Source: Fidelibacterota bacterium
GTDB lineage: Bacteria > Fidelibacterota > UBA8477
Assembly: GCA_021734045.1 (NCBI GenBank)
Contig: JAIPJR010000001.1
Location: 8,843 to 72,842 of the forward strand
Direction of reading: 5' to 3'
Length of the DNA stretch: 64,000 nt
Shown here: positions 17,885 to 27,290 of the stretch, one piece after another
Layout: every line of letters starts with the position of its first letter
Numbering within the stretch: the stretch's first letter is position 1
Made by a program: the position numbers and the translations under genes
Notes under the pieces: model-generated
What the model saw: only the letters and a program-made list of their open reading frames with translations
Database searches by the model: none
Told to the model about the DNA's origin: nothing

Positions 17885-20800
17885 TTAGGTGACCAGCTCC
17901 TGTGAGGACACATACTCACTCATCTTCGCCTGTTTTTTCGCGAAGCGTTTTCGTGTCATGAGCAGATAGAGTGTGGGAATGAAAATCAGGGTCAGAAAGG
18001 TGGATACGGTCATACCGCCAATTACTGAGCGTGCCATGGGTGCCCAGATTTCTGCACCCGAACCGAACCCCAATGATAACGGCAACAGTGATAGAATTGT
18101 GGTTAAGGCGGTCATAAGAATCGGCCGTAACCGCAAACGCCCGCCTTTCACAATCGCTTCCTGCAGTGAAAGGTCATCCTCCCGGCCGACGATTTGATTG
18201 ATAAAGTCAATGAGTACGATGGCATTATTCACCACCACACCGACCAGCAGCATCGCGCCAATCATCACCGTGATTCCCATGTTGGTACCGGTGAGCAGGA
18301 GTGCCCAAACCACACCGATAAATGCCAGGGGAACGGTGAAGAGAATGATGAAAGGATCCAGAAAGGATTCAAACTGGGCTGCCATCACCATGTAAACCAA
18401 GATTATGGCGGCTAAAATTGCCAAACCCAGATACATGAACGATTCCTGTAAATCCTTGGCCGTGCCGCCAATTTCAATACGGAAATCCGGTGGTAATGGC
18501 AAAGTCTCCAGCTTGGCATTCAGGTCATTGGTGATGGATTGGAGATCGCGTCCCGAATTGTTGGCATTTACCGTCACCAGACGACTTTGGTCTTCCCGGT
18601 CAATTTTAACCGGTGCGTCACCAGCCACGATTGAAGCCACATTATTCAGCGGAATCTGCTCTCCGGTGGGTGTTGAAATATAAATTCTGCTCAAGTCCAC
18701 TTCACTGGAACGAAAAGCCCGGTCATACCGCACCACCACATTGTACTCATCGCCGCCCTCACGATAACGGGTGGCAATACTACCTTTGATGGCGGTGGAA
18801 ACGGTTCGGGCAATGGCTGACACATTCAGACCCAGCGCTGCCGCCCGATCCCGGTCAATGTGCACCTGATACTCGGGTTGGGGGAGGGTGAATGACAGAT
18901 TGATATCCACCAATCCCTCAATGTCCTCCATTATGTTCTCAACCTCATAAGCCAGCTCTTTCGCGGCTTCCAGGTCGTGACCAAAAATTTTCACCTGAAC
19001 CGCACCGCCACCACCCATGGCCGGCCCACCCTGCTGAAAATTCATCTTCACACCCGGTAATTCAGCGAAGCGCTCCCTGAGAACATCCTGAATTTCAAAC
19101 TGGCTCCGTTCGCGCTCATCTTTATCCGATAGCCGAATCATCATGGAGCCTTTATTGGAAGCATTACTGCCAAAGATGACCCCAAATCCGGTAGCTGTTC
19201 CGAAACTGATATAGACATTTTCAGCTTCCGGAACCTCATCGTGAACGATTTGTTCAGCCCGGGCAAAAATATCATTCGTCTGGGGTAATGATGTGCCGAC
19301 TTCCGTGGAAATGTCCATGCTTATCATGCCCTGGTCCGCTTCGGGAATGAATTCACCGCCCAGACGGGAACCCAGTGCCATGGTGAAGATGAAAATTCCT
19401 ACGATACTGAAAATAATCGTCTTCGGACGCTTTAATGCAAAACGCAAGGAGCGTTCATACACATCAATTAAGCCGACGAGCAAATGACCGATACGATTAT
19501 CGAGCCAGACAGCCATACCCCATTTGTGGGTTTGTTGCTTGCGCGACAGGAGCCGGCTGGCCATGAGCGGGATCAGGGTTAACGCCACCAACAGCGATGT
19601 AATGAGCGATACCACAATGGTGAGCGCCATATCCTTGAAAAGCTGCCCGGCAATCCCTGGTACAAACAGAATGGGAACGAATACGGCTAAAGTTGTCAGC
19701 GTGGAAGCGGTGATTGCCATTCCCACTTCGCTGGCGCCATTCTCTGAGGCCACCCGAATACGTTCACCACTCTGCTGGCGTCGGAAAATATTTTCCAGCA
19801 CCACGATGGAATTATCCACCAGCAATCCAATGGATAATGCCAGACCGGCCATTGAAATGATATTCAGTGTAATACCCAGGCGGGCCATGATGAAAAAGGT
19901 GACCACAATGGAAATGGGAATTGAAATGGAGACAATAACCGCGCTGCGAATGTGGCGCAGGAAGAAAAATAAGACCAGTCCCGAAAGCAAAAAGGCTTGA
20001 ATAACGGTGCTGGATAAATTGGAAATGGATTGGTTGATGAATTTTGCCTGGTCAAACAAGACATTGAATTTAAGTCCGTTCCCCAGCCGTTTTTCCAGGT
20101 CGGGTAATGCCTCTAACACCGCTTCTGTCGCCTGGACTGTATTGGCATCCGTCTGTTTATAGGCCATCATCATCAGCGCGTTCTGCTGATTGGTGCGAAT
20201 GACCTGAGAAATTTCCTTAAAGCCATCGGTCACGGTGGCCACATTCTTCAGGTAGATGGGTGTTCCGGAATTGGAATATCCCACCACTGTATTCCCAATC
20301 TGATCCACACTGCTGAAAGTAGCATCTGTTTTCACCGAGAATTCCCGGCTGCCTTCTTCCAGTGTTCCACCCGGGATTTCCAGATTACTGAAAGTGAGGG
20401 CATTTTGAATCTGCTCCACCGTAATCCCGTTTGCGGCTAATTGATAGGGATTCAATGAAACCTGGATCTCCCGCTCCAATCCACCAACCGTTGTAATTGA
20501 CGCCACACCGGGCAGCCGCTCCAGCCGCGGCTCCGCCTGTTCCAGGAGGAGTTTCCGCAACTCGGCCTCACCCAATTGATCCGCGGTGGCCGACATAAAG
20601 ACAATTGGTTGCATGGAGGGGTTGAATGCGAAGGTCAGGGGCTGACTCACCTCATCCGGGAAGTAATCACGGATCAAATCAATCTGCTTCCGGACATTCT
20701 GCTCCGCCACATCCATGTCGGTACCCCAGTCGAATTCGATGAAAATGATGGAGGAGCCGCTCAGGGATTGGGAAGTGACCCGTTTCACACCTTCCACGGA

Positions 20801-21016
20801 AACCACCGTTTCCTCAATGGGACGGGTTACCAGCGTTTCAATATCTTCCGGTCCCACACCTTCGTACTGGGTGATTGCGCCGATGAGGGGAAACTGGATA
20901 TCGGGATACAAGTCCAGCCGCAACTGGAGTAATCCGAAAACACCAAATCCCACGGCGATGAGATAAATCATGGCGAAGGTGACGCCACGCTGGATACTGA
21001 CTTTTGATAATTTCAT
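17885..21016 (-). CDS. RND efflux transporter, AcrB/HAE1-like
   Basis: Inner-membrane proton-driven drug/lipophile exporter of a tripartite pump, 1043 residues. The usual RND layout is visible: TM1 (AMIYLIAVGFGVFGLLQL), porter domain, TM2-6 with the proton-relay helix GLALSIGLLVDNSIVVLENI near residue 405, a second porter half, and TM7-12 ending in PTLYLLMTRKR. Where E. coli AcrB has two aspartates (LVDDA) this protein has Asp-Asn, as in many other HAE1 members. Its gene is 12 bases downstream of the adaptor gene. Last gene of the tetR-tolC-MFP-RND operon. Confidence 0.93.
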   Translation of the reverse strand: MKLSKVSIQRGVTFAMIYLIAVGFGVFGLLQLRLDLYPDIQFPLIGAITQYEGVGPEDIETLVTRPIEETVVSVEGVKRVTSQSLSGSSIIFIEFDWGTDMDVAEQNVRKQIDLIRDYFPDEVSQPLTFAFNPSMQPIVFMSATADQLGEAELRKLLLEQAEPRLERLPGVASITTVGGLEREIQVSLNPYQLAANGITVEQIQNALTFSNLEIPGGTLEEGSREFSVKTDATFSSVDQIGNTVVGYSNSGTPIYLKNVATVTDGFKEISQVIRTNQQNALMMMAYKQTDANTVQATEAVLEALPDLEKRLGNGLKFNVLFDQAKFINQSISNLSSTVIQAFLLSGLVLFFFLRHIRSAVIVSISIPISIVVTFFIMARLGITLNIISMAGLALSIGLLVDNSIVVLENIFRRQQSGERIRVASENGASEVGMAITASTLTTLAVFVPILFVPGIAGQLFKDMALTIVVSLITSLLVALTLIPLMASRLLSRKQQTHKWGMAVWLDNRIGHLLVGLIDVYERSLRFALKRPKTIIFSIVGIFIFTMALGSRLGGEFIPEADQGMISMDISTEVGTSLPQTNDIFARAEQIVHDEVPEAENVYISFGTATGFGVIFGSNASNKGSMMIRLSDKDERERSQFEIQDVLRERFAELPGVKMNFQQGGPAMGGGGAVQVKIFGHDLEAAKELAYEVENIMEDIEGLVDINLSFTLPQPEYQVHIDRDRAAALGLNVSAIARTVSTAIKGSIATRYREGGDEYNVVVRYDRAFRSSEVDLSRIYISTPTGEQIPLNNVASIVAGDAPVKIDREDQSRLVTVNANNSGRDLQSITNDLNAKLETLPLPPDFRIEIGGTAKDLQESFMYLGLAILAAIILVYMVMAAQFESFLDPFIILFTVPLAFIGVVWALLLTGTNMGITVMIGAMLLVGVVVNNAIVLIDFINQIVGREDDLSLQEAIVKGGRLRLRPILMTALTTILSLLPLSLGFGSGAEIWAPMARSVIGGMTVSTFLTLIFIPTLYLLMTRKRFAKKQAKMSEYVSSQELVT

Positions 21017-21028
21017 ACCGAATTGTCC

Positions 21029-22303
21029 TTAATTCTTCACACTCACCAGGGTGGAATCGTTGAGGATGGTGCGACCAATTGAAACAACTTCATCACCCTC
21101 CTGTAGCCCGGATAATACTTCGTAGAAGGCATCCGATTCGATGCCAATCTGAATGGTACGGTATAATGCCAGACTGTCATCCACCACGAATACTGAATAA
21201 GTCGTGATCACCTTACTGTCCCGCAAATCGGTTCCGGTCTGAATTTGATTGGTCTTGGTATCCACATCATTTTTGGAAACCAGCAGGACATCATTCTTTT
21301 CCTCGATGAGAATTTTCACCGTTCCAAACATCCCGGGTTTCAGCAGACTCTCCGGGTTGGGTACGCTGATTTCGGCTTCGGTTGTCCGGGTCGCTGGATT
21401 GAGAACGGGTGAAACTTTCGACACGACACCTTCGAAATTGTGGTTTGGATGCGCGGTGGTCGTGATAATCGAGCGCATACCCCGGCGCACTTTACTCACA
21501 TCAGCTTCAGATAATTGAACCACCACTTTCACGGTGTCCATCTGGTAGATATTGATCAGCGGGATTTGACCGGCGACCATATCACCCTCCTCCAGCGTCC
21601 GGCCGGCGACAACACCGGAGATGGGCGCTTGAATCAGCGCATCACCCAATTGGGATTTCATGCTGGTAAGGGCAGCGCGTGCCTGGTTTACGGCCTCTTC
21701 GGTCACCTCTTTTTGGGTTTTTATCTGGTCAAACTGACTTTTCGACATGGCATTGGCTTCATACAGTGAAGCGGCACGGTTGAACTCCTCCTGGACATTC
21801 ATCAGTTGAGCCAGGGCGGTATTCAACCCTGCGTTGGCCTGATTCACCGCTTCCATTAATTTGGTATCTTCAATCTGGGCAATGGGATCGCCTGCGTTTA
21901 CAAAATCACCATTATCCACATAAAATTTGTTGATGCGATCGGGGACTTTACTGAAAACCCGAACCATGGTTTTCCCGCGCACATCACCCACATAGGTGAG
22001 GGATTTAGCGATATAGCCCCGCTTAATGGGATCCGTGTAAACCGGAACGACGACATTTTCTGATTCAGAAAGGTTCGCTTTCTTCAACTGCGCCACCAGT
22101 TTCTCGACATTTTCCACAAATGCCCGGCTCTCATCTGTCGTGGGATTGGGATTTTTTGTGTAATCCGTAACCAGTGCCACAATTTTATTTGCCGTCCGGT
22201 CATAGGTGAGCCCGGCGTTTTTCTTGCCACCACCCATTACCATCGCGCCGATGATGATTAAAACCACGACGACGATTGCTGCTATGATTATTTTCTTTTT
22301 CAT
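21029..22303 (-). CDS. RND efflux periplasmic adaptor (membrane fusion protein)
   Basis: Periplasmic adaptor linking the RND pump to the outer-membrane channel, 424 residues. It has an N-terminal membrane anchor (KKKIIIAAIVVVVLIIIGAMVMGGG), a lipoyl/barrel-sandwich half-motif (VFSKVPDRINKFYVDNGDFVNAGDPIAQIED), a coiled-coil hairpin (about 155-220), the second half-motif (ALIQAPISGVVAGRTLEEGDMV) and a beta-barrel domain. ATG 22303 has AGGA just upstream; a GTG at 22315 is in frame. It has 30-60 more N-terminal residues than AcrA-type proteins between anchor and first sandwich. Confidence 0.92.
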   Translation of the reverse strand: MKKKIIIAAIVVVVLIIIGAMVMGGGKKNAGLTYDRTANKIVALVTDYTKNPNPTTDESRAFVENVEKLVAQLKKANLSESENVVVPVYTDPIKRGYIAKSLTYVGDVRGKTMVRVFSKVPDRINKFYVDNGDFVNAGDPIAQIEDTKLMEAVNQANAGLNTALAQLMNVQEEFNRAASLYEANAMSKSQFDQIKTQKEVTEEAVNQARAALTSMKSQLGDALIQAPISGVVAGRTLEEGDMVAGQIPLINIYQMDTVKVVVQLSEADVSKVRRGMRSIITTTAHPNHNFEGVVSKVSPVLNPATRTTEAEISVPNPESLLKPGMFGTVKILIEEKNDVLLVSKNDVDTKTNQIQTGTDLRDSKVITTYSVFVVDDSLALYRTIQIGIESDAFYEVLSGLQEGDEVVSIGRTILNDSTLVSVKN

Positions 22304-22346
22304 ACGTATCCTCACGTTGACTCAATTCTATTGTTTAGTGCACCTT

Positions 22347-23666
22347 TTACAGGGCATTCACCGCTTTTTTCAACTGATCCACGGCCACATTGTATTGAAA
22401 AATGGACTGGTAATAACTGGACTGAGCCTGGAGGTAGTTCCCCTCCGCCGTTAAAACTTCCAGTTGCGTCGTGCTGCCGTTTTCGTACATGATGCGCGCC
22501 AAACGCAGGGCTTCGGCGGCATGTTCCATCATGGTGGCGTTTGCACCGATATTCATTTCGGTTTCGTTTACTTTCAGCCAGGCTGATTCGATTTCAGATT
22601 TGATGGATAATGCCGTCTGCTGTAGCCGAATGTCTGCTTCCTTTTTAGAAATCAACGCCTTCTGAATGCCCAGGGTTTTACGCCCGCCCGAAAAAAGCGG
22701 CCAGGACAGATTCAGCGCGGTAGTCGTGCTCCGCATGTACAAGTCCCGGTCAATGTCGCGGGAGTGTTCGGCTTGGGCCTGATGGCGCACATCCGCACTC
22801 AGTGAGAGGGACGGTAAGAGCTGGCCCATGGCAATATTGCGTTGGTATTTCGCAATATCCTGCTGACTCTCGGTGATTCGCATCTCCGGACGATTCACCA
22901 GACCAATAGCTTTGAGAGAATCCAGAGAGGTACCAGCAAAGGGATTGGCGATTTTCCGGAGGGAGTCGGCAATGTTCAGATGAACCACTTCTTCAATCCC
23001 CATTACCATTCGCAGATGGGTTAGCACCGTCTCGTGTTGATTTTTCAGCGACTGTAATTGGGGTTGCAGGCTTTGGAGCTTCACCTGGGCCTGAAGAACA
23101 TCAAAGCGACTGGCCCGGCCCACGGCTTCACGCTTTTGGACCTGTTCCAGATTGGTTTTTGCGGAAAGACTAGAGCGTTCCGTGGCTTTAATGAGTGATT
23201 CTAAAAACTCGGTTTGGAAGTAAAGACTCCGCACCGTGTTGAGCACCTGTTGCCGGGTGAGTTCCCGTGACCAGGAACTGATATTTTTTGATTCCAGAGC
23301 GATGAGCAAACCATTCCCCGCTGCGCCACCATTGAATAAGGGCTGATTCAGAGACAGTCCCGCAGTGGCATTATAGGGAACACCCATGGTAATGGGGATG
23401 TTGGGTCCGGCGGGATTGGTAAAATTGGGGATGTAAATAACCGGTAGCTCGTGGTTTTTTGTATATGAGCCGTAAGCGGTAATGCTGGGTAGCACTGTTC
23501 CTACTGCTTCGGCTACACTCACTTTTGCCTTGGTTTCACCTTTTCGGGCGATGGTCAGGTCAAAATTCTGCTCCAGAGCCAATTGTTCCGCTCGCTCCAG
23601 GGTTAAATCGATTGTCTGGGCAAACCCCAAACTAACCAACAGGAGGAATAGAGTCATGCGCTTCAT
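22347..23666 (-). CDS. TolC-family outer-membrane efflux protein
   Basis: Outer-membrane channel of the tripartite pump, 439 residues. It begins with a signal peptide (MKRMTLFLLLVSLGFAQ) and the typical mature start TIDLTLERAEQLALEQN. Two OEP repeats are visible, the first around residues 120-215 and the second with LNLSWPLFSGGRKTLGIQKA and YENGSTTQLEVLTAEGNYLQAQSSYYQS. The ATG overlaps the tetR stop (ATGA), so the two are translationally coupled. Confidence 0.93.
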   Translation of the reverse strand: MKRMTLFLLLVSLGFAQTIDLTLERAEQLALEQNFDLTIARKGETKAKVSVAEAVGTVLPSITAYGSYTKNHELPVIYIPNFTNPAGPNIPITMGVPYNATAGLSLNQPLFNGGAAGNGLLIALESKNISSWSRELTRQQVLNTVRSLYFQTEFLESLIKATERSSLSAKTNLEQVQKREAVGRASRFDVLQAQVKLQSLQPQLQSLKNQHETVLTHLRMVMGIEEVVHLNIADSLRKIANPFAGTSLDSLKAIGLVNRPEMRITESQQDIAKYQRNIAMGQLLPSLSLSADVRHQAQAEHSRDIDRDLYMRSTTTALNLSWPLFSGGRKTLGIQKALISKKEADIRLQQTALSIKSEIESAWLKVNETEMNIGANATMMEHAAEALRLARIMYENGSTTQLEVLTAEGNYLQAQSSYYQSIFQYNVAVDQLKKAVNAL

Positions 23667-24235
23667 TGGATTGACGATCCTTCTTTAATAAACATGATGA
23701 TCTGTTTTGTCAGATTTTCCGGGTCGAATTCGCCATTTACCCGAAACTGCCGCCCCATGATGGCACCATTCACTGCGGGAATAATCATGGATGCCAGTAA
23801 TTCCGGTTCCATATCATTGCGAACTTCGCGCGCTGCGATGCCCCGTTTAATGATATTGACCAGGGATTGAAAACTCTGCTCAATAAGGGGCTCGAAATCT
23901 ATCTGAATCTGGTTCCGGAAACGCCCTTGCAGCGTGAAAAAAATCAGCCGGCGGGTATTGGGGAAATCAATGGCATTTCGCACATTGCACAGTGCCCAGT
24001 TATGCAGAGCAGACCATACATCCGGTGAATTCTCCGTCACAGTAATCTCCTGTTGGAGATGATTCCGGAAATTATCTTCAACAACAGCCCGGAAAATGGC
24101 CTCCTTGTTAGGATAGTGATAATACAAGGCTGCTTTGGTAACGCCAACCGCTTCGGCAATCTCCCGCAGAGAGGTACTGGTATAGCCTTTGTCGGCGAAT
24201 AATCTGGCTGCGGTTTCTTTGATTTTATCTTTCAT
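23663..24235 (-). CDS. TetR/AcrR-family transcriptional repressor
   Basis: Likely local repressor of the efflux operon, 190 residues. The N-terminal HTH is clear: KIKETAARLFADKGYTSTSLREIAEAVGVTKAALYYHYPNKEAIF. The C-terminal ligand domain is TetR-like (residues 60-190). ATG 24235 with GGGGGA upstream is chosen; an in-frame ATG-like start at 24256 lies inside the operator and is unlikely. It is the first gene of the operon, directly downstream of a palindrome overlapping the predicted transcription start, so it probably represses itself and the pump. Confidence 0.9.
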   Translation of the reverse strand: MKDKIKETAARLFADKGYTSTSLREIAEAVGVTKAALYYHYPNKEAIFRAVVEDNFRNHLQQEITVTENSPDVWSALHNWALCNVRNAIDFPNTRRLIFFTLQGRFRNQIQIDFEPLIEQSFQSLVNIIKRGIAAREVRNDMEPELLASMIIPAVNGAIMGRQFRVNGEFDPENLTKQIIMFIKEGSSIQ

Positions 24236-24258
24236 CGGTACATATCCCCCGGCCACTC

Positions 24259-24278
24259 CTTACTAACCGGCCGGTAAG
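24259..24278. promoter_or_regulatory. Operator-like palindrome, copy 1 (TetR site)
   Basis: TTACTAACCGGCCGGTAAG lies between the TATAAT box (24290-24285, minus strand) and the tetR ribosome-binding site. It covers the predicted transcription start. A second copy is found at 24390. Confidence 0.65.
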
Positions 24279-24284
24279 AAAAGC

Positions 24285-24290
24285 ATTATA
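24285..24290 (-). promoter_or_regulatory. -10 box of the tetR-tolC-MFP-RND operon
   Basis: Consensus TATAAT on the minus strand, 50 bases before the tetR ATG. No good -35 hexamer is seen 16-18 bases upstream. Confidence 0.5.
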
Positions 24291-24389
24291 CAGGTGGTAA
24301 ACAAGAACTTTTGAATCTAATTAATTTTGGTATAAATATAATAAAAACAATAAATAATATGAATTCCGACTATCGATAGTTTAGAAATA

Positions 24390-24408
24390 TTACTAACCGA
24401 ACGGTAAG
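24390..24408. promoter_or_regulatory. Operator-like palindrome, copy 2 (TetR site)
   Basis: TTACTAACCGAACGGTAAG matches copy 1 at 17 of 19 positions and lies about 130 bases further upstream. The two central bases differ. The stretch between the copies (24291-24389) is AT-rich and holds no gene. Confidence 0.55.
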
Positions 24409-24437
24409 TGAGCAGCCGAATAATGCGATCCAAAATA

Positions 24438-24464
24438 GAAGGCGACGATAAAATCGCCGCCTTC
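24438..24464 (-). terminator. Terminator of the hydrogenase/two-component operon
   Basis: On the minus strand an 11-bp stem (GAAGGCGGCGA / TCGTCGCCTTC, one G-U pair) is followed by TATTTTGG. It lies 64 bases past the stop of the ACT-domain gene. A smaller hairpin (CCTCCT / AGGAGG, 24480-24495) sits just before it. Confidence 0.75.
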
Positions 24465-24527
24465 GTTCCCCCTTAACCACCTCCTTTTCAGGAGGCAAGC
24501 TAATGTCTGTTACTGCTGGGCTCCCGG

Positions 24528-25004
24528 TCAGGGCACCTCAAATACCGTATCCAGCGCTTGCCGTGCAATTTCCAGCTGATCCTGCCGGACAACGGAACTA
24601 ATCGAGCTGATTGAGGTGCTGATTCCTAAGATATTTACACCATTCAAACCCAATGCTCTGAAAGCCCGTGCCGCCAATCCACAGCGCTCCCTGAAATGCG
24701 GTCCGTACACGGTCAAAAGACTGACCGGGTAGGTCTTGGTTACCTTCAAATTCTGATGCAATTCCTGTACTGCCTGTACAGCCTGGTCCAGATTGTACTC
24801 ATCATCCGGTTTTACGGTTACCGACATCATCGCCTGGCCTTCATCTCCGATGCTGCTGGTGGCTGAGATGAATCCGATACAAATATTCCGTGCGGCAAAT
24901 TTACTCAAAACCGTACCCGCCCAGTCTGGAGAATCTATTCCGGATGAGAGATGAATGAACATGAGATTGTTGTCCACCAGAATGCCGCCTACCCGCTCTT
25001 TCAT
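24528..25004 (-). CDS. Stand-alone ACT-domain protein (aspartokinase-like regulatory module)
   Basis: A 158-residue cytoplasmic protein with no catalytic domain. Two ACT-like units are visible: the first from IHLSSGIDSPDWAGTVLSKFAARNICIGFISATSS, the second from TVYGPHFRERCGLAARAFRALGLNGVNILGISTSISSISSVV, ending in ALDTVF. The pattern is that of the paired regulatory ACT domains of aspartate kinases, which bind amino acids. It overlaps the histidine kinase gene by four bases and is the last gene of the hydrogenase operon, so it may pass a metabolic signal to the kinase or to the hydrogenase. That role is inference. Confidence 0.65.
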   Translation of the reverse strand: MKERVGGILVDNNLMFIHLSSGIDSPDWAGTVLSKFAARNICIGFISATSSIGDEGQAMMSVTVKPDDEYNLDQAVQAVQELHQNLKVTKTYPVSLLTVYGPHFRERCGLAARAFRALGLNGVNILGISTSISSISSVVRQDQLEIARQALDTVFEVP

Positions 25005-26344
25005 GGGACAATCTCCTTTGGAAAATGCACCTGAAAGGTGGAGCCCTGGTCCACTATGCTCTCCACCGTGACATAGCCACCGTGTTCATCTACCAGCCGC
25101 TCCACAATTGCTAATCCCAGCCCTGAGCCTGCTGAACTCACCGACTTTGCCTGAGGTGTACGATAAAATTCGTGAAAAATTTTCTTCAAATCCGAGGCTG
25201 CAATGCCAATACCGGTATCACGTACCTCCAGCAGGATTTCATCACTGGCGTCCATCAGGCGAATCAGGACGGAACCACTCTCCGGGGTATAGCGCACCCC
25301 GTTGGTTACCAGATTCCGCAGCACCTTCCGGATAGCATCCGGATCACAGACCAGTTTCACCGGAGATTTCGGCATTTCCGCATCCAGCGTAATATGATGT
25401 GCGCTGGCGGTGATTTTTTCGTCCTGTAGAACTTCCTGCACCAACTCCCGCAGATCTGTTTCTACAAATTCCCCGGCACGCCGTAAATCACCGTAAGTGA
25501 GGTCCGAAAGGTCATTGAGCAATGCGATCATTTCTTCAGTTTTTTTCATGGATCGGGCTGCCATGTCCAGCACCCGGTCATCCACCTGATCGTGGAGAAT
25601 GTCGTGAATGACTGCCAGGGTGGATTGGATGGTGCTGATGGGGGCTTTCAATTCGTGACTGCTGACGCGAAGAAAGTTGGTTTTAGCCCGGTTCAATTCC
25701 TGGAGACGCCGGTTAGTGAATTCCAGACGTGTCCGCACCCGACGATACCGGTCGGTGACATTTTTCGCCAGATAGGTGGAGAGGAAAATAGTCATGAGAA
25801 AAATGAGCCAGGTGAAAACCACAATTTCGGTGTACCGGGTGATATCTACACCTTCGTAAAAATTGAAATGGGGGAGAACACCAAGCCATTCGGTGCCCAG
25901 TAATGTGGTGTACAGAATTACTGCCAAGCCTGCAAATCCATAAGGCCGGGTCCCTGGAAAGATGACTGCGGCAGTAATAATGTGGAACAGATAGAAAAAG
26001 TAGAGCGGACTTTCGATTCCACCGGTAAAATGTATCAGAACGGTGAGGATGAGTAGGTCTCCCACCATCTGGATGACGATCAAATTTATCAGGTAGTCTT
26101 TGTGTTGACGAATAACATAATCGCGCAACAGAATGTAGATGGCATTGACAAGGACCAGGCCAATGAGAATCAGCACCAGGGCTTTGCATTGGACATGAAT
26201 AGCCGGGAAATAGCATCCCAGCGCGATGCCAATGCCGAACACAACGATTGCCAGCCAGCGAATTCTGATTAGCCACGTGACCCGCCGCCGCAACGCAGCT
26301 GCAGTGAAAAAGGGTAGTGTGAATGGTGTCCGGCTCTGACTCAC
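25001..26344 (-). CDS. Membrane-bound sensor histidine kinase in the hydrogenase operon
   Basis: 447 residues. The N-terminal half (about 20-195) has six hydrophobic helices with almost no periplasmic domain, so it probably senses within the membrane. A coiled linker follows, then HisKA with the phospho-acceptor His230 in SSHELKAPI, and a HATPase with N box NLVTNGVRYTP, G1 DTGIGIA and G2 GSGLGLAIV. It is encoded 21 bases after the response regulator and overlaps the ACT gene. A sensor of redox or quinone state would fit the membrane design and operon, but the signal is unknown. Confidence 0.88.
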   Translation of the reverse strand: MSQSRTPFTLPFFTAAALRRRVTWLIRIRWLAIVVFGIGIALGCYFPAIHVQCKALVLILIGLVLVNAIYILLRDYVIRQHKDYLINLIVIQMVGDLLILTVLIHFTGGIESPLYFFYLFHIITAAVIFPGTRPYGFAGLAVILYTTLLGTEWLGVLPHFNFYEGVDITRYTEIVVFTWLIFLMTIFLSTYLAKNVTDRYRRVRTRLEFTNRRLQELNRAKTNFLRVSSHELKAPISTIQSTLAVIHDILHDQVDDRVLDMAARSMKKTEEMIALLNDLSDLTYGDLRRAGEFVETDLRELVQEVLQDEKITASAHHITLDAEMPKSPVKLVCDPDAIRKVLRNLVTNGVRYTPESGSVLIRLMDASDEILLEVRDTGIGIAASDLKKIFHEFYRTPQAKSVSSAGSGLGLAIVERLVDEHGGYVTVESIVDQGSTFQVHFPKEIVP

Positions 26345-26365
26345 TGGGTTCCCACCTTCATGTAA

Positions 26366-26761
26366 TTATGCACGAACGTATTCACGTACTGTGTCAATCA
26401 AATCCCGGGGACTCACCGGTTTTTCCAGGAAAGCCTGGACCGGCAGGAAATCCTCATCTTTATGGGGATCGAATGTGAATCCGGTTTGATTGCCTACTGC
26501 CGTGAGAATCACCACCGGTGTATCTTTGATTGCCTCTTCGGACCGGATTTGGTAGGCAAGCTGGAAGCCCTCATCCAGATGTGCCATCATCACATCCAGC
26601 AGAACCAAATCGGGTTTTTCCTGACGCAATTTCTCCATTCCCCGGGTACCTTCCTGGGCGTCAATGACTATATATCCCACGGATTCCAGCGTTACCCGCA
26701 TGGCTTCCACCAAATCAATATCGTCATCGATGATGAGAATTTTCTTTTTATTATCAGCCAT
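26366..26761 (-). CDS. Single-domain response regulator (REC only)
   Basis: 131 residues with a receiver domain and no output domain. The acidic pocket IDDD (11-14), phospho-acceptor Asp56 in LVLLDVMM, Thr87 in VVILTAV, and Lys114 in FLEKPVSP are all in place. An insertion-like stretch after Thr87 (GNQTGFTFDPHKDEDFLPV) lengthens the alpha4-beta5 side. ATG 26761 has GGAGGT upstream and overlaps the 3' end of the protease gene by eight bases; a longer reading frame upstream lies inside that gene and is rejected. With no DNA-binding domain it must act on protein partners. Confidence 0.88.
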   Translation of the reverse strand: MADNKKKILIIDDDIDLVEAMRVTLESVGYIVIDAQEGTRGMEKLRQEKPDLVLLDVMMAHLDEGFQLAYQIRSEEAIKDTPVVILTAVGNQTGFTFDPHKDEDFLPVQAFLEKPVSPRDLIDTVREYVRA

Positions 26762-27287
26762 GAACTCTGACCTCCTTTGAAAATCGTGGTGAAGGATGAT
26801 TTCGTTTGATTGTGTTACCGGGAAGCGTTTTCCCGTGGTGATAAATATTCTCAATCAATGTGATCACCTGAGGCAGGGCATTTCTGACAGCAGGGGATAG
26901 CCGGTGACTCACTGCTACAATTCCCGGCTGAACACCGATGACCCACATTCGCTCCGGCAGCATGTCCAGCTTTGTCGCCAGATGATACGCTTCGGCCAGT
27001 CCCATGCCGTGCAGGGACAGATGGTCCCAGTGCAGGACCAAATCTGCTTCCGAGGGATCAAAACAACGCACTGCCCCCGGTTCTGCTCCCATTCGGGCGG
27101 CATCCACAATCACCAGATGCTTCCGGTTGGGAAAATATTCCAACAAGCCCAAAGTATCAGTACCGCCATCTATAAGTTCAATATCCCATTCTGCCTGCGT
27201 CTTGCGCAATGCCTGAATAACTGCAATTCCCACACCATCGTCTCCGAATTGGGGATTGCCTACGCCGATGACGGTTAACCGGGACAT
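26754..27287 (-). CDS. Hydrogenase maturation protease (HyaD/HycI family)
   Basis: Endopeptidase that trims the C-terminus of the hydrogenase large subunit after nickel insertion. 177 residues. The family motifs are present: VIGVGNPQFGDDGVGIAVIQ at the start, DGGTDTLGLLEYF with a metal-binding Asp, IVDAARMG, and LSLHGMGLAEAYHLA carrying the His. It lies three bases downstream of the large-subunit gene, which has a matching C-terminal extension. Confidence 0.9.
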   Translation of the reverse strand: MSRLTVIGVGNPQFGDDGVGIAVIQALRKTQAEWDIELIDGGTDTLGLLEYFPNRKHLVIVDAARMGAEPGAVRCFDPSEADLVLHWDHLSLHGMGLAEAYHLATKLDMLPERMWVIGVQPGIVAVSHRLSPAVRNALPQVITLIENIYHHGKTLPGNTIKRNHPSPRFSKEVRVHG

Positions 27288-27290
27288 GTT

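Noticed and set aside
19524-20000. Plus-strand 158-codon frame
   Set aside because: Antisense to the RND transporter.
25713-26276. Minus-strand 187-codon frame
   Set aside because: Different frame inside the histidine kinase membrane domain; His- and Pro-rich with no family pattern.
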